From contig NZ_CP053828.1 in assembly GCF_013372165.1 (NCBI RefSeq), forward strand, positions 682,001 through 746,000: a stretch of 64,000 bases of DNA, in the 5' to 3' direction. Every line of letters starts with the position of its first letter. Positions within the stretch are counted from its first letter, which is position 1. Under the pieces are notes generated by a model. It searched no databases. It was not told the DNA's origin and saw only the letters and a program-made list of their open reading frames with translations. This stretch comes from Campylobacter hyointestinalis subsp. lawsonii (GTDB lineage Bacteria > Campylobacterota > Campylobacteria > Campylobacterales > Campylobacteraceae). The position numbers and the translations under genes are program-made. Shown one piece after another: positions 18,109 to 31,390 of the stretch.

Positions 18109-18979
18109 CGTTATCCAAGTATATAGCATCACAGATAGTTTTAACAAAATCTTTTGGATCAAATTTGATTATATCGTCCATCTGTTCTCCTACGCCGATA
18201 TATAGTATAGGAAGCTCAAGTTCTCTTGCTATGCCTAGTAGAGCACCGCCTTTGCTTGTTCCATCAAGCTTTGTGATGATAACGCCGTCTAAATTTATAA
18301 TTTCATTAAATGCTTTTGCTTGAGACAGGGCGGCGTTTCCTTGGGTTCCATCAAGTACGATGATTTTTTGGTGCGGTGCTGAAGCTAAAGCTTTGCTTGA
18401 AATACGAACTATTTTTTCTAACTCGTTTGCCAAATTTTTTTGGTTTTGCAGACGACCTGCAGTGTCTATGATAACGTTGTCATAGTTTTTTGCTACAGCA
18501 GAGCTTATGGTATCAAATGCAACTGCTGCTGGATCGTGTCCTTGCGCAGTTGCTATTATAGGTATGTTTAAGCGGGTCGCCCACTGGCGTAACTGCTCGA
18601 TCGCTCCTGCTCTAAAAGTATCACTAGCACCTAAGATAACGCTTCTGCCACTTTTTTTATATAAATTTGCTAATTTTGCTATAGTCGTCGTTTTTCCAGC
18701 ACCATTTACGCCGATTATCATTTGTACAAAAGGCTTTGTTTCTAAATCGTTTTGATTGTCGTATAAAAAGTATGTTTCCATAACCCTTGCAAGATCTGCT
18801 CTATCTACTAGATCTCTAGGCGGAAGATAATACACTATCTCTTCTACAATCTCAAAAGGCACATCGGCTTCTAAAAGCAACTCTTCTAATATATCTTTTG
18901 TTATCTTTTTATCTTTTGGTTTATTTGAGGTTATCGACGAAATAGTCTTTTCTAAACCTTTTTTTAGAAAATCAAACAT
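18095..18979 (-). CDS. ftsY: Signal recognition particle receptor FtsY
   Basis: The 294-residue SRP GTPase has a short N-terminal tail, the N domain, and the G domain with G1 GVNGAGKTTTIAKLA, DTFRAGAIEQL, DTAGR and TKLDGTSKGG. It docks ribosome–SRP complexes at the membrane. It shares one base with the preceding thioredoxin-like gene stop and overlaps radA, so tlpA-like, ftsY and radA form one tight operon. Confidence 0.96.
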   Translation of the reverse strand: MFDFLKKGLEKTISSITSNKPKDKKITKDILEELLLEADVPFEIVEEIVYYLPPRDLVDRADLARVMETYFLYDNQNDLETKPFVQMIIGVNGAGKTTTIAKLANLYKKSGRSVILGASDTFRAGAIEQLRQWATRLNIPIIATAQGHDPAAVAFDTISSAVAKNYDNVIIDTAGRLQNQKNLANELEKIVRISSKALASAPHQKIIVLDGTQGNAALSQAKAFNEIINLDGVIITKLDGTSKGGALLGIARELELPILYIGVGEQMDDIIKFDPKDFVKTICDAIYLDNDGKN

Positions 18980-19524
18980 TATGAGATTACCTTTTTTATG
19001 TCAGATTCTAGCATTTCTTCTAAAACCAAACCGATATAGTGAGTTGCATACTTGCCATTTGGATAATATAGCACTGAATATGGTATGCCTACTACTTCTC
19101 CAAGTGCTTTAGCAAAAAAGAAATTCGACTCGCCATAAGCTATGCTGTAGTTGATATTATACATTTTTATAAATTCACTTATCTCGTCTGCTGTTCTTTC
19201 TTCCATAAGTACGCCTATTATCCTAAGTTCGTTTTTAAATTTATCTTGAAGACTTACTAGATGCGGAATTTCAGCTTTGCACGGCGGACACCAAGTCGTA
19301 AAAAATGTGAATAAAATAGCTTTATTGTTATCTTCTATATCAAAACCTTCGCTATTTCTTTGCATATTTAAATTCTTACCATCATTTAACGTTAAAGTGA
19401 AACTTCTATCGTAATTTTCACTTATAGATGAGGATGTGGGCGTAGTATCTTCGCTTTTGTCATTTTTACTACAACCGTACATAAAAATGAGCAAACATGC
19501 TATAATTAAACTTTTTAGTTTCAT
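18979..19524 (-). CDS. TlpA-like lipoprotein thioredoxin
   Basis: This 181-residue protein has a lipoprotein signal (IIACLLIFMYGCSK, lipobox Cys near residue 18) and a TlpA/ResA-type thioredoxin fold with the redox motif WCPPC around residue 78 and a cis-Pro loop (VGIPYSVLYY). It would act in the periplasm as a thiol–disulfide reductase, possibly in cytochrome c maturation. It leads the ftsY–radA operon. Confidence 0.88.
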   Translation of the reverse strand: MKLKSLIIACLLIFMYGCSKNDKSEDTTPTSSSISENYDRSFTLTLNDGKNLNMQRNSEGFDIEDNNKAILFTFFTTWCPPCKAEIPHLVSLQDKFKNELRIIGVLMEERTADEISEFIKMYNINYSIAYGESNFFFAKALGEVVGIPYSVLYYPNGKYATHYIGLVLEEMLESDIKKVIS

Positions 19525-19574
19525 ATTTTTTCCTATAAATAAAAATAGTTGATATTATACATAAAGTTTATAAA

Positions 19575-20204
19575 ATGGGCGTTAAATTTAGTAAAACCGA
19601 ATATAGAAAAATAGCAAAATCAAGCTTAAATAAGATAGTTAAGTTTAGAGCAAAATCTTTTAGCTACAAGATACACAAAACACTTTTATATATATTTGAT
19701 AAATTTAAATCAAAAAATATACTTCTGTTTTTACCACTTTTTTATGAACCAAATTTAGTTATTTTAAGACGAAGGCTATCAAAATCGCACAATATATTTT
19801 TGCCTTTTATGGTAGATAAAAGTTTAAAAATGGTAAAATTGAGACTGCCTTTCAATGAGTCTAAATTTGGAGTAAAAGAGGCAAATGATTCAAACGCCTT
19901 TTTTAGGCGTATAGACGTGGCTGTTATTCCTGTGATTGGGGTTGACGGAAATATGGCTAGAATCGGACATGGATTTGGTTATTACGATAGATTTTTTGAT
20001 ACTCTCGCATATAAACCGGTAGTTATTTTTGTCCAGATCGAAGATTTTTATACAAAAGAAAAAATTTGTGACTCACACGATATAAAGTGTGATTTTTATA
20101 TAACCCCTAGAAAAAATTATATAAAAAAGGGAAATTATGATAGAGATTTTTATAGGGCTCACTGCCGCAGCAACAGGCGCTGGAGCAGGGTATCTTGCAG
20201 CTAA
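19575..20204 (+). CDS. 5-formyltetrahydrofolate cyclo-ligase
   Basis: The 209-residue protein carries the family hallmark PVIGVDGNMARIGHGFGYYDRFF near residue 125, which binds nucleotide and folate. It converts 5-formyl-THF to methenyl-THF. The last ~20 residues overlap the start of rny by 68 bp and are Arg/Ser-rich and unlike family members, which normally end near the ITP…YIK segment. The natural stop was probably lost by a small indel, adding a nonsense tail that should not affect the fold. Confidence 0.85.
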   Translation: MGVKFSKTEYRKIAKSSLNKIVKFRAKSFSYKIHKTLLYIFDKFKSKNILLFLPLFYEPNLVILRRRLSKSHNIFLPFMVDKSLKMVKLRLPFNESKFGVKEANDSNAFFRRIDVAVIPVIGVDGNMARIGHGFGYYDRFFDTLAYKPVVIFVQIEDFYTKEKICDSHDIKCDFYITPRKNYIKKGNYDRDFYRAHCRSNRRWSRVSCS

Positions 20205-21690
20205 AAAGATAAATGACGCAAACTACAATGTATTTTTAGAGCAAGCAAAAGCAAAAGCAAAAGCTATAGAATTTGAAGCAGAAAGCATACTAAAAGATGC
20301 AAAAGTAAAGGTAAGCGAAGCTGAGTTTGAAGCAAAAAAAAGGTATGAAGAAAAAGGAAGCAAACTTCAAAAAGAATTCAATCAAAAATTTGATGAAATT
20401 ACAAAAAAAGAACAAGTTCTTTTAAACGAACACGAAATTTTAAAAAATAGCAAAGAAGAGCTAGAAAAGTCAAGAAATGAAGCAAAGACTCTTTATGAAG
20501 AAGGTCTAAATTTAAAAGCGACTTATCAAGATAAACTTAGCGAAGCACTTAGGGTTTTAGAGCATTCTGCTGGACTTACAGAAGAAGAAGCACGTGAGAT
20601 TGTACTAAAAAAAGTGGAAGAAAAAAGTCGCGCTGATATAGCTCATATTGTTAGAAAATACGAAGAAGAAGCAAAAAGAGAGGCAAAAAAAAGAGTAAAT
20701 TATATCCTTGCTCAAGCTACTAGCAGATTTGCAGGAGAGTTTGCAGCTGAACGTCTTATAAATGTCGTAAATATCAAAAACGACGAGTTAAAAGGACGCA
20801 TTATAGGCAAAGAAGGGCGCAATATAAAGACCCTTGAGATGGTGCTAGGAGTTGATGTCATCATAGACGATACGCCTCACGCTATAGTTTTATCTAGTTT
20901 TAATCTTTATCGTCGTGCTATCGCTACTAGGGTTATAGAGCTTTTAGTAGAAGACGGAAGAATTCAGCCAGCTCGCATTGAAGAGCTACATAAAAAAGTT
21001 TGCGATGAGTTTGAAGAGAGTATTTTAGAAGAGGGTGAAAATATCTTGATAGACCTCGGTATTAGTAAGGTGCATCCTGAGATCGTTAAACTTATAGGTA
21101 AGCTTAAATTTAGAGCAAGTTACGGGCAAAACGCTTTGGCCCATAGTCTTGAGGTTGCTCATCTAGCAGGTATCATCGCTGCTGAGACAGGCGGAGATGA
21201 AAAACTAGCTAAACGTGCTGGAATATTACATGATATAGGTAAAGCATTAACTCATGAGTATGAGGGAAGCCATGTTGATTTGGGTGCTGAAATTTGTAAG
21301 CGTTATAAAGAACATCCAGTAGTTATAAATGCTATTTATGCTCACCATGGACATGAAGAAGCTTTAAGCGTAGAATGTGCTGCAGTTTGTGCTGCAGATG
21401 CACTTTCTGCGGCACGCCCTGGTGCTAGAAGAGAAGTGCTTGAGAGCTTCTTAAAAAGAGTTGAAGAGATAGAAAATATCGCAACTAGCAAAGAAGGGAT
21501 CAAAGGAGCTTATGCTATAAATGCGGGACGTGAAATAAGAGTTATAGCAAATGCTAAGCTTGTAAATGACGATGAAGCCGTGCTACTTGCAAAAGAAATA
21601 GCTGATGAGATACAAGAAAAAGTGCAGTTTCCAGGTGAGATAAAAGTAAATGTTATAAGAGAACTTAGAGCGATTGAATTTGCTAAATAA
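20137..21690 (+). CDS. rny: Ribonuclease Y
   Basis: A 517-residue protein with an N-terminal membrane anchor, long coiled coil (about 30–190), a KH domain (GRIIGKEGRNIKTLE) and an HD domain (ILHDIGKALTHE; AHHGHEEA). It initiates mRNA decay from the membrane. The start ATG has AAAAAGGG upstream and lies inside the upstream cyclo-ligase frame. Length and domains match the family. Confidence 0.95.
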   Translation: MIEIFIGLTAAATGAGAGYLAAKKINDANYNVFLEQAKAKAKAIEFEAESILKDAKVKVSEAEFEAKKRYEEKGSKLQKEFNQKFDEITKKEQVLLNEHEILKNSKEELEKSRNEAKTLYEEGLNLKATYQDKLSEALRVLEHSAGLTEEEAREIVLKKVEEKSRADIAHIVRKYEEEAKREAKKRVNYILAQATSRFAGEFAAERLINVVNIKNDELKGRIIGKEGRNIKTLEMVLGVDVIIDDTPHAIVLSSFNLYRRAIATRVIELLVEDGRIQPARIEELHKKVCDEFEESILEEGENILIDLGISKVHPEIVKLIGKLKFRASYGQNALAHSLEVAHLAGIIAAETGGDEKLAKRAGILHDIGKALTHEYEGSHVDLGAEICKRYKEHPVVINAIYAHHGHEEALSVECAAVCAADALSAARPGARREVLESFLKRVEEIENIATSKEGIKGAYAINAGREIRVIANAKLVNDDEAVLLAKEIADEIQEKVQFPGEIKVNVIRELRAIEFAK

Positions 21691-21693
21691 GGA

Positions 21694-22293
21694 GTGAATT
21701 TGAAAAAAATATTTTTGATTTTGGCTTTGTTTTGCAGTTTTGTTTTCTGTGATGATGAGTTGCTTTTAGATAGCGCAAATGCTTATAAAGTCGTGTTAAA
21801 AGCGAATTCTAGCATACCTGTTTCTAGTCTTGTGGAAAAATCAAGTGCTGTGGTGATTTTACCTAAATTTGTAAAAGTTGGATTTATAATCGGTGGTAGC
21901 ATCGGAAAAGGCGTTATGATGGTTAAAAATGCAGATTCTTGGATGCCTATAGGTGTTAAAATGGGTGGTGGTAGTCTAGGGTTTCAGATAGGTTATGAAG
22001 ATAGCTATTTGGTTATTTTTGTACTTAAAAATAGTATAGTTCAAGATATAAAAGATGCTAAATTTACGATAAGTGCCGATGCTTCTGCTAGCTTTAATAA
22101 TGTTGGTGCAAATGCTGGCAAATTAAGCGATTTTACATTTTCTGATGATATTTATGCCTATTCAAACAATAGTGGTTATTTTGCAGGAGCAAAGCTTGGC
22201 GGATACGCTATAAGCGTCGATAAAAAGATTAAATTTGATACTAATTCATATGGATTTAATGCTTTGATAGAAGCTTTAAATGTTTCTTTTTAG
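21694..22293 (+). CDS. YSC84-family lipid-binding-type exported protein
   Basis: A 199-residue protein with an N-terminal signal peptide (IFLILALFCSFVFC) and a YSC84/SH3YL1-type domain: IPVSSLVEKSSAVVILPKFVKVGFIIGGSIGKGVMMVK. The eukaryotic homologue binds phosphoinositides; the bacterial role is unknown. A GTG start is given; a TTG two codons later has better spacing from GGAG. It is probably co-transcribed with rny and dedA-like genes. Confidence 0.8.
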   Translation: MNLKKIFLILALFCSFVFCDDELLLDSANAYKVVLKANSSIPVSSLVEKSSAVVILPKFVKVGFIIGGSIGKGVMMVKNADSWMPIGVKMGGGSLGFQIGYEDSYLVIFVLKNSIVQDIKDAKFTISADASASFNNVGANAGKLSDFTFSDDIYAYSNNSGYFAGAKLGGYAISVDKKIKFDTNSYGFNALIEALNVSF

Positions 22294-22301
22294 GATAATT
22301 T

Positions 22302-22865
22302 ATGCAAGATATGCTAAACTCTTTATCGACTTATGGTTATATTATTTTGTTTTTTTATTCGCTTGGTGGAGGTATGGTTGCTATCATAGCAGCTGGGCTT
22401 TTGAGCTACATCGGAAAGCTTGATTTGTGGGTTTGTATATCTATAGCCGCCATTGCAAATTTCATAGGCGATATGATGCTTTTTTATCTTGGTAGATACA
22501 ACAAAAGTTCTATTTTGCCGTATTTTAAATCACATAAGAGAAAGCTTGCTTTGGCTCAAATTCTATTTAAAAGATACGGAGATAAGATTATATTTATTAA
22601 AAAATACATATATGGTTTAAAAACATTAGTGCCTATAGCTATCGGTATCACGAAATACAGTATAAATAAATTTATTGTTATAAATGCCATTTGTTCTGTG
22701 GTTTGGGCTGTTAGTCTTGGCATTCTTAGTTATAAAGCGGGTGACTTTTTACAAAAAATTATGAACTATTTTGGAGACAATACATTTGTAATTCCGGTTA
22801 TGATGGTTGCTTTGTTGGTTTTGATATGGTTTTATTTTAGCTTGGCGACAAAAAAAGTTAGATAA
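22302..22865 (+). CDS. DedA-family membrane protein
   Basis: The 187-residue inner-membrane protein has the DedA/VTT fold signatures: a re-entrant first segment with GGGMVAIIAAGLLSYIG, FIGDMMLFYLGRY, and KKYIYGLKTLVPIAIG. Family members scramble or flip lipid carriers such as undecaprenyl phosphate. The specific substrate cannot be told from sequence. Confidence 0.85.
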   Translation: MQDMLNSLSTYGYIILFFYSLGGGMVAIIAAGLLSYIGKLDLWVCISIAAIANFIGDMMLFYLGRYNKSSILPYFKSHKRKLALAQILFKRYGDKIIFIKKYIYGLKTLVPIAIGITKYSINKFIVINAICSVVWAVSLGILSYKAGDFLQKIMNYFGDNTFVIPVMMVALLVLIWFYFSLATKKVR

Positions 22866-22869
22866 AGTT

Positions 22870-23650
22870 ATGATGAAAAACAGCCATTTTTATCGTTTTA
22901 CTAATTATATGTGCCTTAGCTACACAGTTTAGCGTTTGGTGGTTTTTCCAAAAAAATAGCAAGTTTGTACTTTTAAATTTACAAAGCGATGAATATATAA
23001 ATGTACTTGATAAAAACTTTTCTTCGGGTTTTTTAAATTTGATTCTTTTATGGATTGAGCTTAATAATCTAAAATAGATTTTCAATGCTAATAAATTTAT
23101 AAAAATAAGACTAAATTTAAATAGCAAGAAAGACGTTTTTTCTGCTTTTAGCAGCGGTTATATCGCTGTTTTTACTTGCCATATAGATTTTGTAAGATCT
23201 ATTTTTGGCGATGAAAAGTTTATAAATTTAAATACATATTTTAAATTTAATGGTGACTCTGTAGCAGATACATATATTTTGCCTACTAAATTTAATTATC
23301 TTAGCATAGATATTTCTTCTACAAAATTATCCGCAATTATTTCAAAAGATATGATAAAAGACATAAATGCGACTTTGGATTATGCTTAGCATAGATAATA
23401 TGCAAGAAATATTACAAATTTATCACGCATTCTTATCAAAACACTTAATTCTTACAAGGCAAAAATTAAAATAAGCTATGATAATAAAGATACAATATTT
23501 AATTATGTAAATATTCTCAAATTTTCTTTAGCTATTTCAGATCTTGGTTTCTTTCATAGCTATATCACACATAACAACTATATCCCCCCCCCCACAAAAA
23601 ACAAAAAACTTCTCAATTGTTAAGCATATTTAATCTATATTTAAGCTTAA
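22870..23650 (+). pseudogene. Stop-riddled remnant of a single-anchor membrane protein, with C10 tract
   Basis: ATG-ATG at 22870 is followed by a run of A5; shifting one base gives a long protein-like frame: a hydrophobic anchor (IFIVLLIICALATQFSVWWF), then a periplasmic-looking region. That frame contains in-frame stops at 23075 (TAG), 23387 (TAG) and shortly after (TAA), yet remains protein-like to about 23650. A C10 tract (23584–23593) lies near the end. The organisation could fit a DUF945/YdgA-type protein, but I do not recognise it securely. At least one frameshift and three nonsense codons make it a pseudogene. Confidence 0.6.
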
Positions 23651-23662
23651 CTCTTATATAAT
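23634..23662 (+). promoter_or_regulatory. 16S rRNA promoter
   Basis: TATAAT at 23657–23662 sits in the context TATAATTCCAACTCAC, with T-rich sequence in place of a conserved -35, as usual for Campylobacter sigma-70 promoters. The same context recurs before 23S at 27586. Confidence 0.65.
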
Positions 23663-23781
23663 TCCAACTCACGAAATGAGAAACACCTTTTAACTCTTCT
23701 AGTTAGAAATCATTTTTTTTATTTTCGATGTTTTTTAAATTTATAAATGTTAAACTATCTTTTATAGTCAATCTTTGAAAT

Positions 23782-23803
23782 CTAAACAAGTGATCGATTG
23801 AGC
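23782..23803 (+). other. 16S pre-rRNA processing stem, 5' arm
   Basis: CTAAACAAG and GATTGAGC here are complementary to 25524–25544 just downstream of 16S, separated by a small internal loop. This is the expected RNase III substrate enclosing 16S. The 3' arm ends before tRNA-Ile. Confidence 0.6.
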
Positions 23804-23890
23804 CAAGCAATTTTAATTATTAATTGCTAATTTAATAGTTACAAATAATTAAGTTTTTAGATTAAAACTTCAACATAAAATCCTTAATTT

Positions 23891-23960
23891 AGATTGCGTA
23901 AGCAATCTTTGTCTTTAGGGATTGGTTCTTAGCGGCAGCTTTGCTGACGCGTTAAAGAAC
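23891..23960. repeat. Multi-hairpin dispersed element, copy C, in the 16S leader
   Basis: Stem 1 pairs 23891–23897 with 23902–23908 (AGATTGC/GCAATCT). A CTTTAG box (23913–23918) follows. Stem 3 pairs 23932–23939 with 23943–23950 with one mismatch and is enclosed by GTTCTT (23925–23930) and AAGAAC (23955–23960). The latter half closely resembles copy E read on the opposite strand. Confidence 0.6.
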
Positions 23961-23964
23961 ATAA

Positions 23965-25477
<1,513 letters not shown>

Positions 25478-25579
25478 AGAGTACAATACTAGTAAGTCTC
25501 ACAACTACTAGTAAAAGAAATATAGCTCAATCAAGCTTGTTTAGGTTTGAGGGATTGATTTTTAAAAGTGGTTATTTAT

Positions 25580-25656
25580 GGGCCTATAGCTCAGCTGGTT
25601 AGAGTGCACCCCTGATAAGGGTGAGGTCACAAGTTCAAGTCTTGTTAGGCCCACCA
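25580..25656 (+). tRNA. tRNA-Ile (GAT)
   Basis: A 77-nt cloverleaf with acceptor GGGCCTA/TAGGCCC, anticodon GAT and an encoded CCA lies in the 16S–23S spacer. No tRNA-Ala, which accompanies it in many Campylobacter rrn operons, is seen in this operon. Confidence 0.95.
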
Positions 25657-25739
25657 TTTATATTTCTTCTACTAATGAATATTTTTATTTTCTTTCTTAA
25701 TTTATTTTTGAATTTATTTTTTATTTATTTTATATCTTA

Positions 25740-25745
25740 TATAAT
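25740..25745 (+). promoter_or_regulatory. Possible promoter of the dioxygenase cassette
   Basis: TATAAT in context CTTATATAATTCC about 24 bp before the dioxygenase ATG resembles the two rrn promoters nearby. Upstream is T-rich. AGGAG precedes the ATG. Confidence 0.45.
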
Positions 25746-25768
25746 TCCTACATTTTAGGAGTTAAGAA

Positions 25769-26596
25769 ATGAGTAAAGTAGCTTTTCCTATTACTATTGT
25801 TGATCACATTGACATTGGTTTGAATTTAGAAAAAATTCAAAATAAACTACAATCATATTATGATGAATATGAAGATGATTTATATTTGTTACATAAAAAC
25901 AAAATTGATTATATCTCTAAATTTACGAAAATTCATAATGATGAAATTTATAAAAATATTAATTTTGATTTTTCATCTATAAATTTAGATAGTAATATTT
26001 TAAAAGTAGTTTTATCATTTAAGCCAAATAGAAAACGACTTATTTCTAAATATATTATAGATATTAAAAACGAAAATTTTAAAATTGAAAGAATATCCGC
26101 AAATAATTTTCTCCAACCTCTTGCATTTGTATCAGATGAAAAGTTTGATTATAGAAAAAATGAAAGAAAATTTAAAGAATTACCTGATAATTTATTTGAT
26201 GATGATTTAAGAAGTATGCTTAAATTTGTCTCTTTTAAAATAGGTAGATATACAAAAAAATATAAATTTGCAATTACAGCTCATCATACACTTATATTCT
26301 GTGAAAATGGTAGAAAATCTACAAATTCACCAGAAGGAATACACCAAGATGGAATGGATTTTATAATGTCTGCTTTTGTTATCAATAGACAAAATATCAA
26401 TGGCGCAAAAAGTATAATTTATGCAAATGATAAAAAACAAAAAATATTTGAAACTATATTAAAAAATGATCAAGGAATTATTCAGTCAGATTTAAATAGT
26501 AAATTATAGCATGAAGTAACAGAAATTTATCAAATAAATATTAACGAAGTTGGTTATAGGTCTAGCGTAGGTTTTGACATAGAGGTTTTACAATGA
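25769..26596 (+). pseudogene. 2OG-Fe(II) amino-acid dioxygenase-like gene with in-frame TAG
   Basis: The frame resembles the 2OG-Fe_Oxy_2 (IDO/BsmA) family that hydroxylates free amino acids: IHQDGMDFI carries the H192-x-D194 iron ligands and NRQNINGAKS follows, as in the family. A TAG at codon 247 (26507–26509) interrupts the frame. Reading on in the same frame gives HEVTEIYQ, GYRSSVGFDI and a TGA at 26594. The distal iron ligand (H248) and 2OG-binding Arg (R264) lie after the TAG, so the 246-residue product should be inactive. The TGA overlaps the next ATG. Confidence 0.7.
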
Positions 26597-26927
26597 AATT
26601 AAAAATTCAAAGCGGGGAATTTGTAATAGAAAAAATAGATAAAAATGCCACAATAAATTTATCTGATGATTTATTTTGCGTAGTTAATGAGTTTGATGGT
26701 TATACAATTATAAAAAATAAATTAAAAAATTTATATAATACGCAAATTTTCAAAGCATTTTATATAGATGAATTTTGGATTTTTCACAAAGTGGCATCTT
26801 GTTTGAGATATTAAGACCGCTCGAAGAAGAATGTATAAGTGTATTAGTTGTATCAGCTTACGAAAGAGATTATATTTTTGTTAATAAAAATGATTTTGAT
26901 AAAGTAAAGAAAATTTTTGGATTATAG
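26593..26927 (+). pseudogene. Frameshifted ACT-domain protein gene
   Basis: The first 60 codons from ATG 26593 are followed, after one frame change near 26778, by DFSQSGILFEILRPLEEE, ISVLVVSAYERDYIFVNK and a stop at 26927. This is the ACT_7-type small-molecule-binding fold commonly found next to amino-acid enzymes. Uninterrupted it would be about 111 residues; as it stands it ends at 26814 with an unrelated tail. It starts inside the dioxygenase stop and ends 2 bp before the exporter start, so the three genes formed one operon. Confidence 0.65.
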
Positions 26928-26929
26928 TT

Positions 26930-27562
26930 ATGCAAAATTTTATTTTTTTAAAAGGATTCTTTCTATCACTTTCGCTTATTATGGCAATTGGAGCTCAAAA
27001 CGCTTTTGTTTTGCGACAAGGTATAGCTAAAAATAATGTATTTTATGTTTGCCTTGTATGTTTTTTGTGTGATTTTGTATTGATATTAGCTGGAATTTTC
27101 GGTGTTGGTGAAGTTATAGCAAAAAATGTGATAGTAAATGTATTAATCACAGCTCTTGGAATTTTATTTGTTAGTTATTATGCTATAACAGCATTAATTT
27201 CAGCATTTTCTACCAAAAATAGTGTAATATTTGAGATAGAACATTCAAAATTTTCTATTAAAAAAACTATTATTTTAACCCTTTGTATTACGCTTTTAAA
27301 CCCACATGTTTATTTAGATACGGTTTTTGTGGTTGGAGCCTCAGCGCTAACATTTGATATGAAAGAGAAGATATTTTTTGCACTTGGCAGTCTTTCTGCT
27401 TCGTTTATTTGGTTTTTTTCATTAGGTTTTGGTGCTAAAAAATTTAGTCACTTTTTATCAAAACCAATAATTAGCAAGATTATAGATATATTTATTGCTA
27501 TTATTATGTTTTTTGTTGTTTTAACTCTAATAAAATTTCTTCTAAAAATATTAGAAATTTAA
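26930..27562 (+). CDS. LysE/ArgO-family amino-acid exporter
   Basis: The 210-residue membrane protein has six predicted segments and LysE/ArgO motifs IMAIGAQNAFVLRQGI (about 18–33) and LLNPHVYLDTVFVVG (about 122–136). This subfamily exports basic amino acids or analogues. It is the only intact member of the cassette. Its association with an amino-acid dioxygenase suggests export of a hydroxylated amino acid, as an inference from context. Confidence 0.88.
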   Translation: MQNFIFLKGFFLSLSLIMAIGAQNAFVLRQGIAKNNVFYVCLVCFLCDFVLILAGIFGVGEVIAKNVIVNVLITALGILFVSYYAITALISAFSTKNSVIFEIEHSKFSIKKTIILTLCITLLNPHVYLDTVFVVGASALTFDMKEKIFFALGSLSASFIWFFSLGFGAKKFSHFLSKPIISKIIDIFIAIIMFFVVLTLIKFLLKILEI

Positions 27563-27569
27563 TAATTAT

Positions 27570-27602
27570 TTAAGCATTGCTCTTGTATAATTCCAACTCA
27601 CT
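27570..27602 (+). promoter_or_regulatory. Second rrn-type promoter, upstream of 23S
   Basis: TATAAT at 27586–27591 in the context TATAATTCCAACTCAC is identical over 16 nt to the 16S promoter region, and the preceding CTCTT also matches. It would let 23S–5S be transcribed independently of 16S. Confidence 0.65.
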
Positions 27603-28132
27603 TTTAAAGAATATCTTAAAAAGTGAAGTTATTTAAAATACCATTGTTAAAAATCACAATCAAGTTTTAATATTTAAAACAATTTTACAGGACTTGTTAG
27701 AGCTTTGAATTTAGTTTAATTTCAAATATTCTATATCAAACAGTGTTATCCCAATAATATAAAAGATATAGTTTATAAATATTAACTTCACAAGCTATTA
27801 AGCTTTAAAACTTACTTAATAGTAGTTAATACTTTCCGTCTTATTAAATTTAAATTCAAATATTATAAATCTAATAGCAATATCTTTAATAAAAGAAAAG
27901 AGTAGTAAAAATCTTCTTTATATTTTAAGATTAGCTATCTATTTTTATCTTTAACAAGGAAGTGATGCAAATTAGAATAATAATCTAAACAAAAATATAA
28001 AATTCGTAACGATAGTTTTTAATTAGTTTAATAGCAATCATATAGTAACCCTACTTGTAGGGACTTTAGTTTGTTTAAACTTTTTTAAAATTTGTCGTAA
28101 ATCTGAGTAAAGCTCAGATACGAACTAAAAAA
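27603..28132 (+). other. 23S leader region
   Basis: This stretch has no gene. It contains the 5' arm of the 23S processing stem (TTAACAAGGAAGTGATGC, 27951–27968), complementary without mismatch to 31245–31262, with extended pairing on the outer side. Copy B of the dispersed hairpin element follows, just before the mature 23S 5' end. Confidence 0.75.
28049..28122. repeat. Multi-hairpin dispersed element, copy B, in the 23S leader
   Basis: Stem 1 pairs CCCTAC (28049–28054) with GTAGGG (28057–28062). Then come CTTTAG and AGTTT/AAACT hairpin sequences nearly identical to copy A. Stem 3 pairs 28102–28107 with 28113–28118 (TCTGAG/CTCAGA), enclosed by CGTA (28096–28099) and TACG (28119–28122). The closing pair change from CGCA/TGCG in copy A to CGTA/TACG here is compensatory. 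Confidence 0.7.
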
Positions 28133-31239
<3,107 letters not shown>

Positions 31240-31244
31240 TATAA

Positions 31245-31262
31245 GCATCACTTCCTTGTTAA
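31245..31262 (+). other. 23S processing stem, 3' arm
   Basis: GCATCACTTCCTTGTTAA is the exact reverse complement of 27951–27968. The two arms enclose only 23S, consistent with a 23S unit that can be processed independently. Confidence 0.8.
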
Positions 31263-31390
31263 GGATAAAATATAATCCTTTTAGGTTTTTAAAATATTTT
31301 TAGATATTAAATTTAGTGATTTTTAACTTTAATACCTTAGCAGTGTTAAATAAGATATTACTCTTATTTAGATAATGTTTTATTTAACAC

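Noticed and set aside
23584-23593. C10 tract as an active phase-variation switch
   Set aside because: The frame containing it already has several stops upstream, so switching would have no product; kept only as a relic signal.
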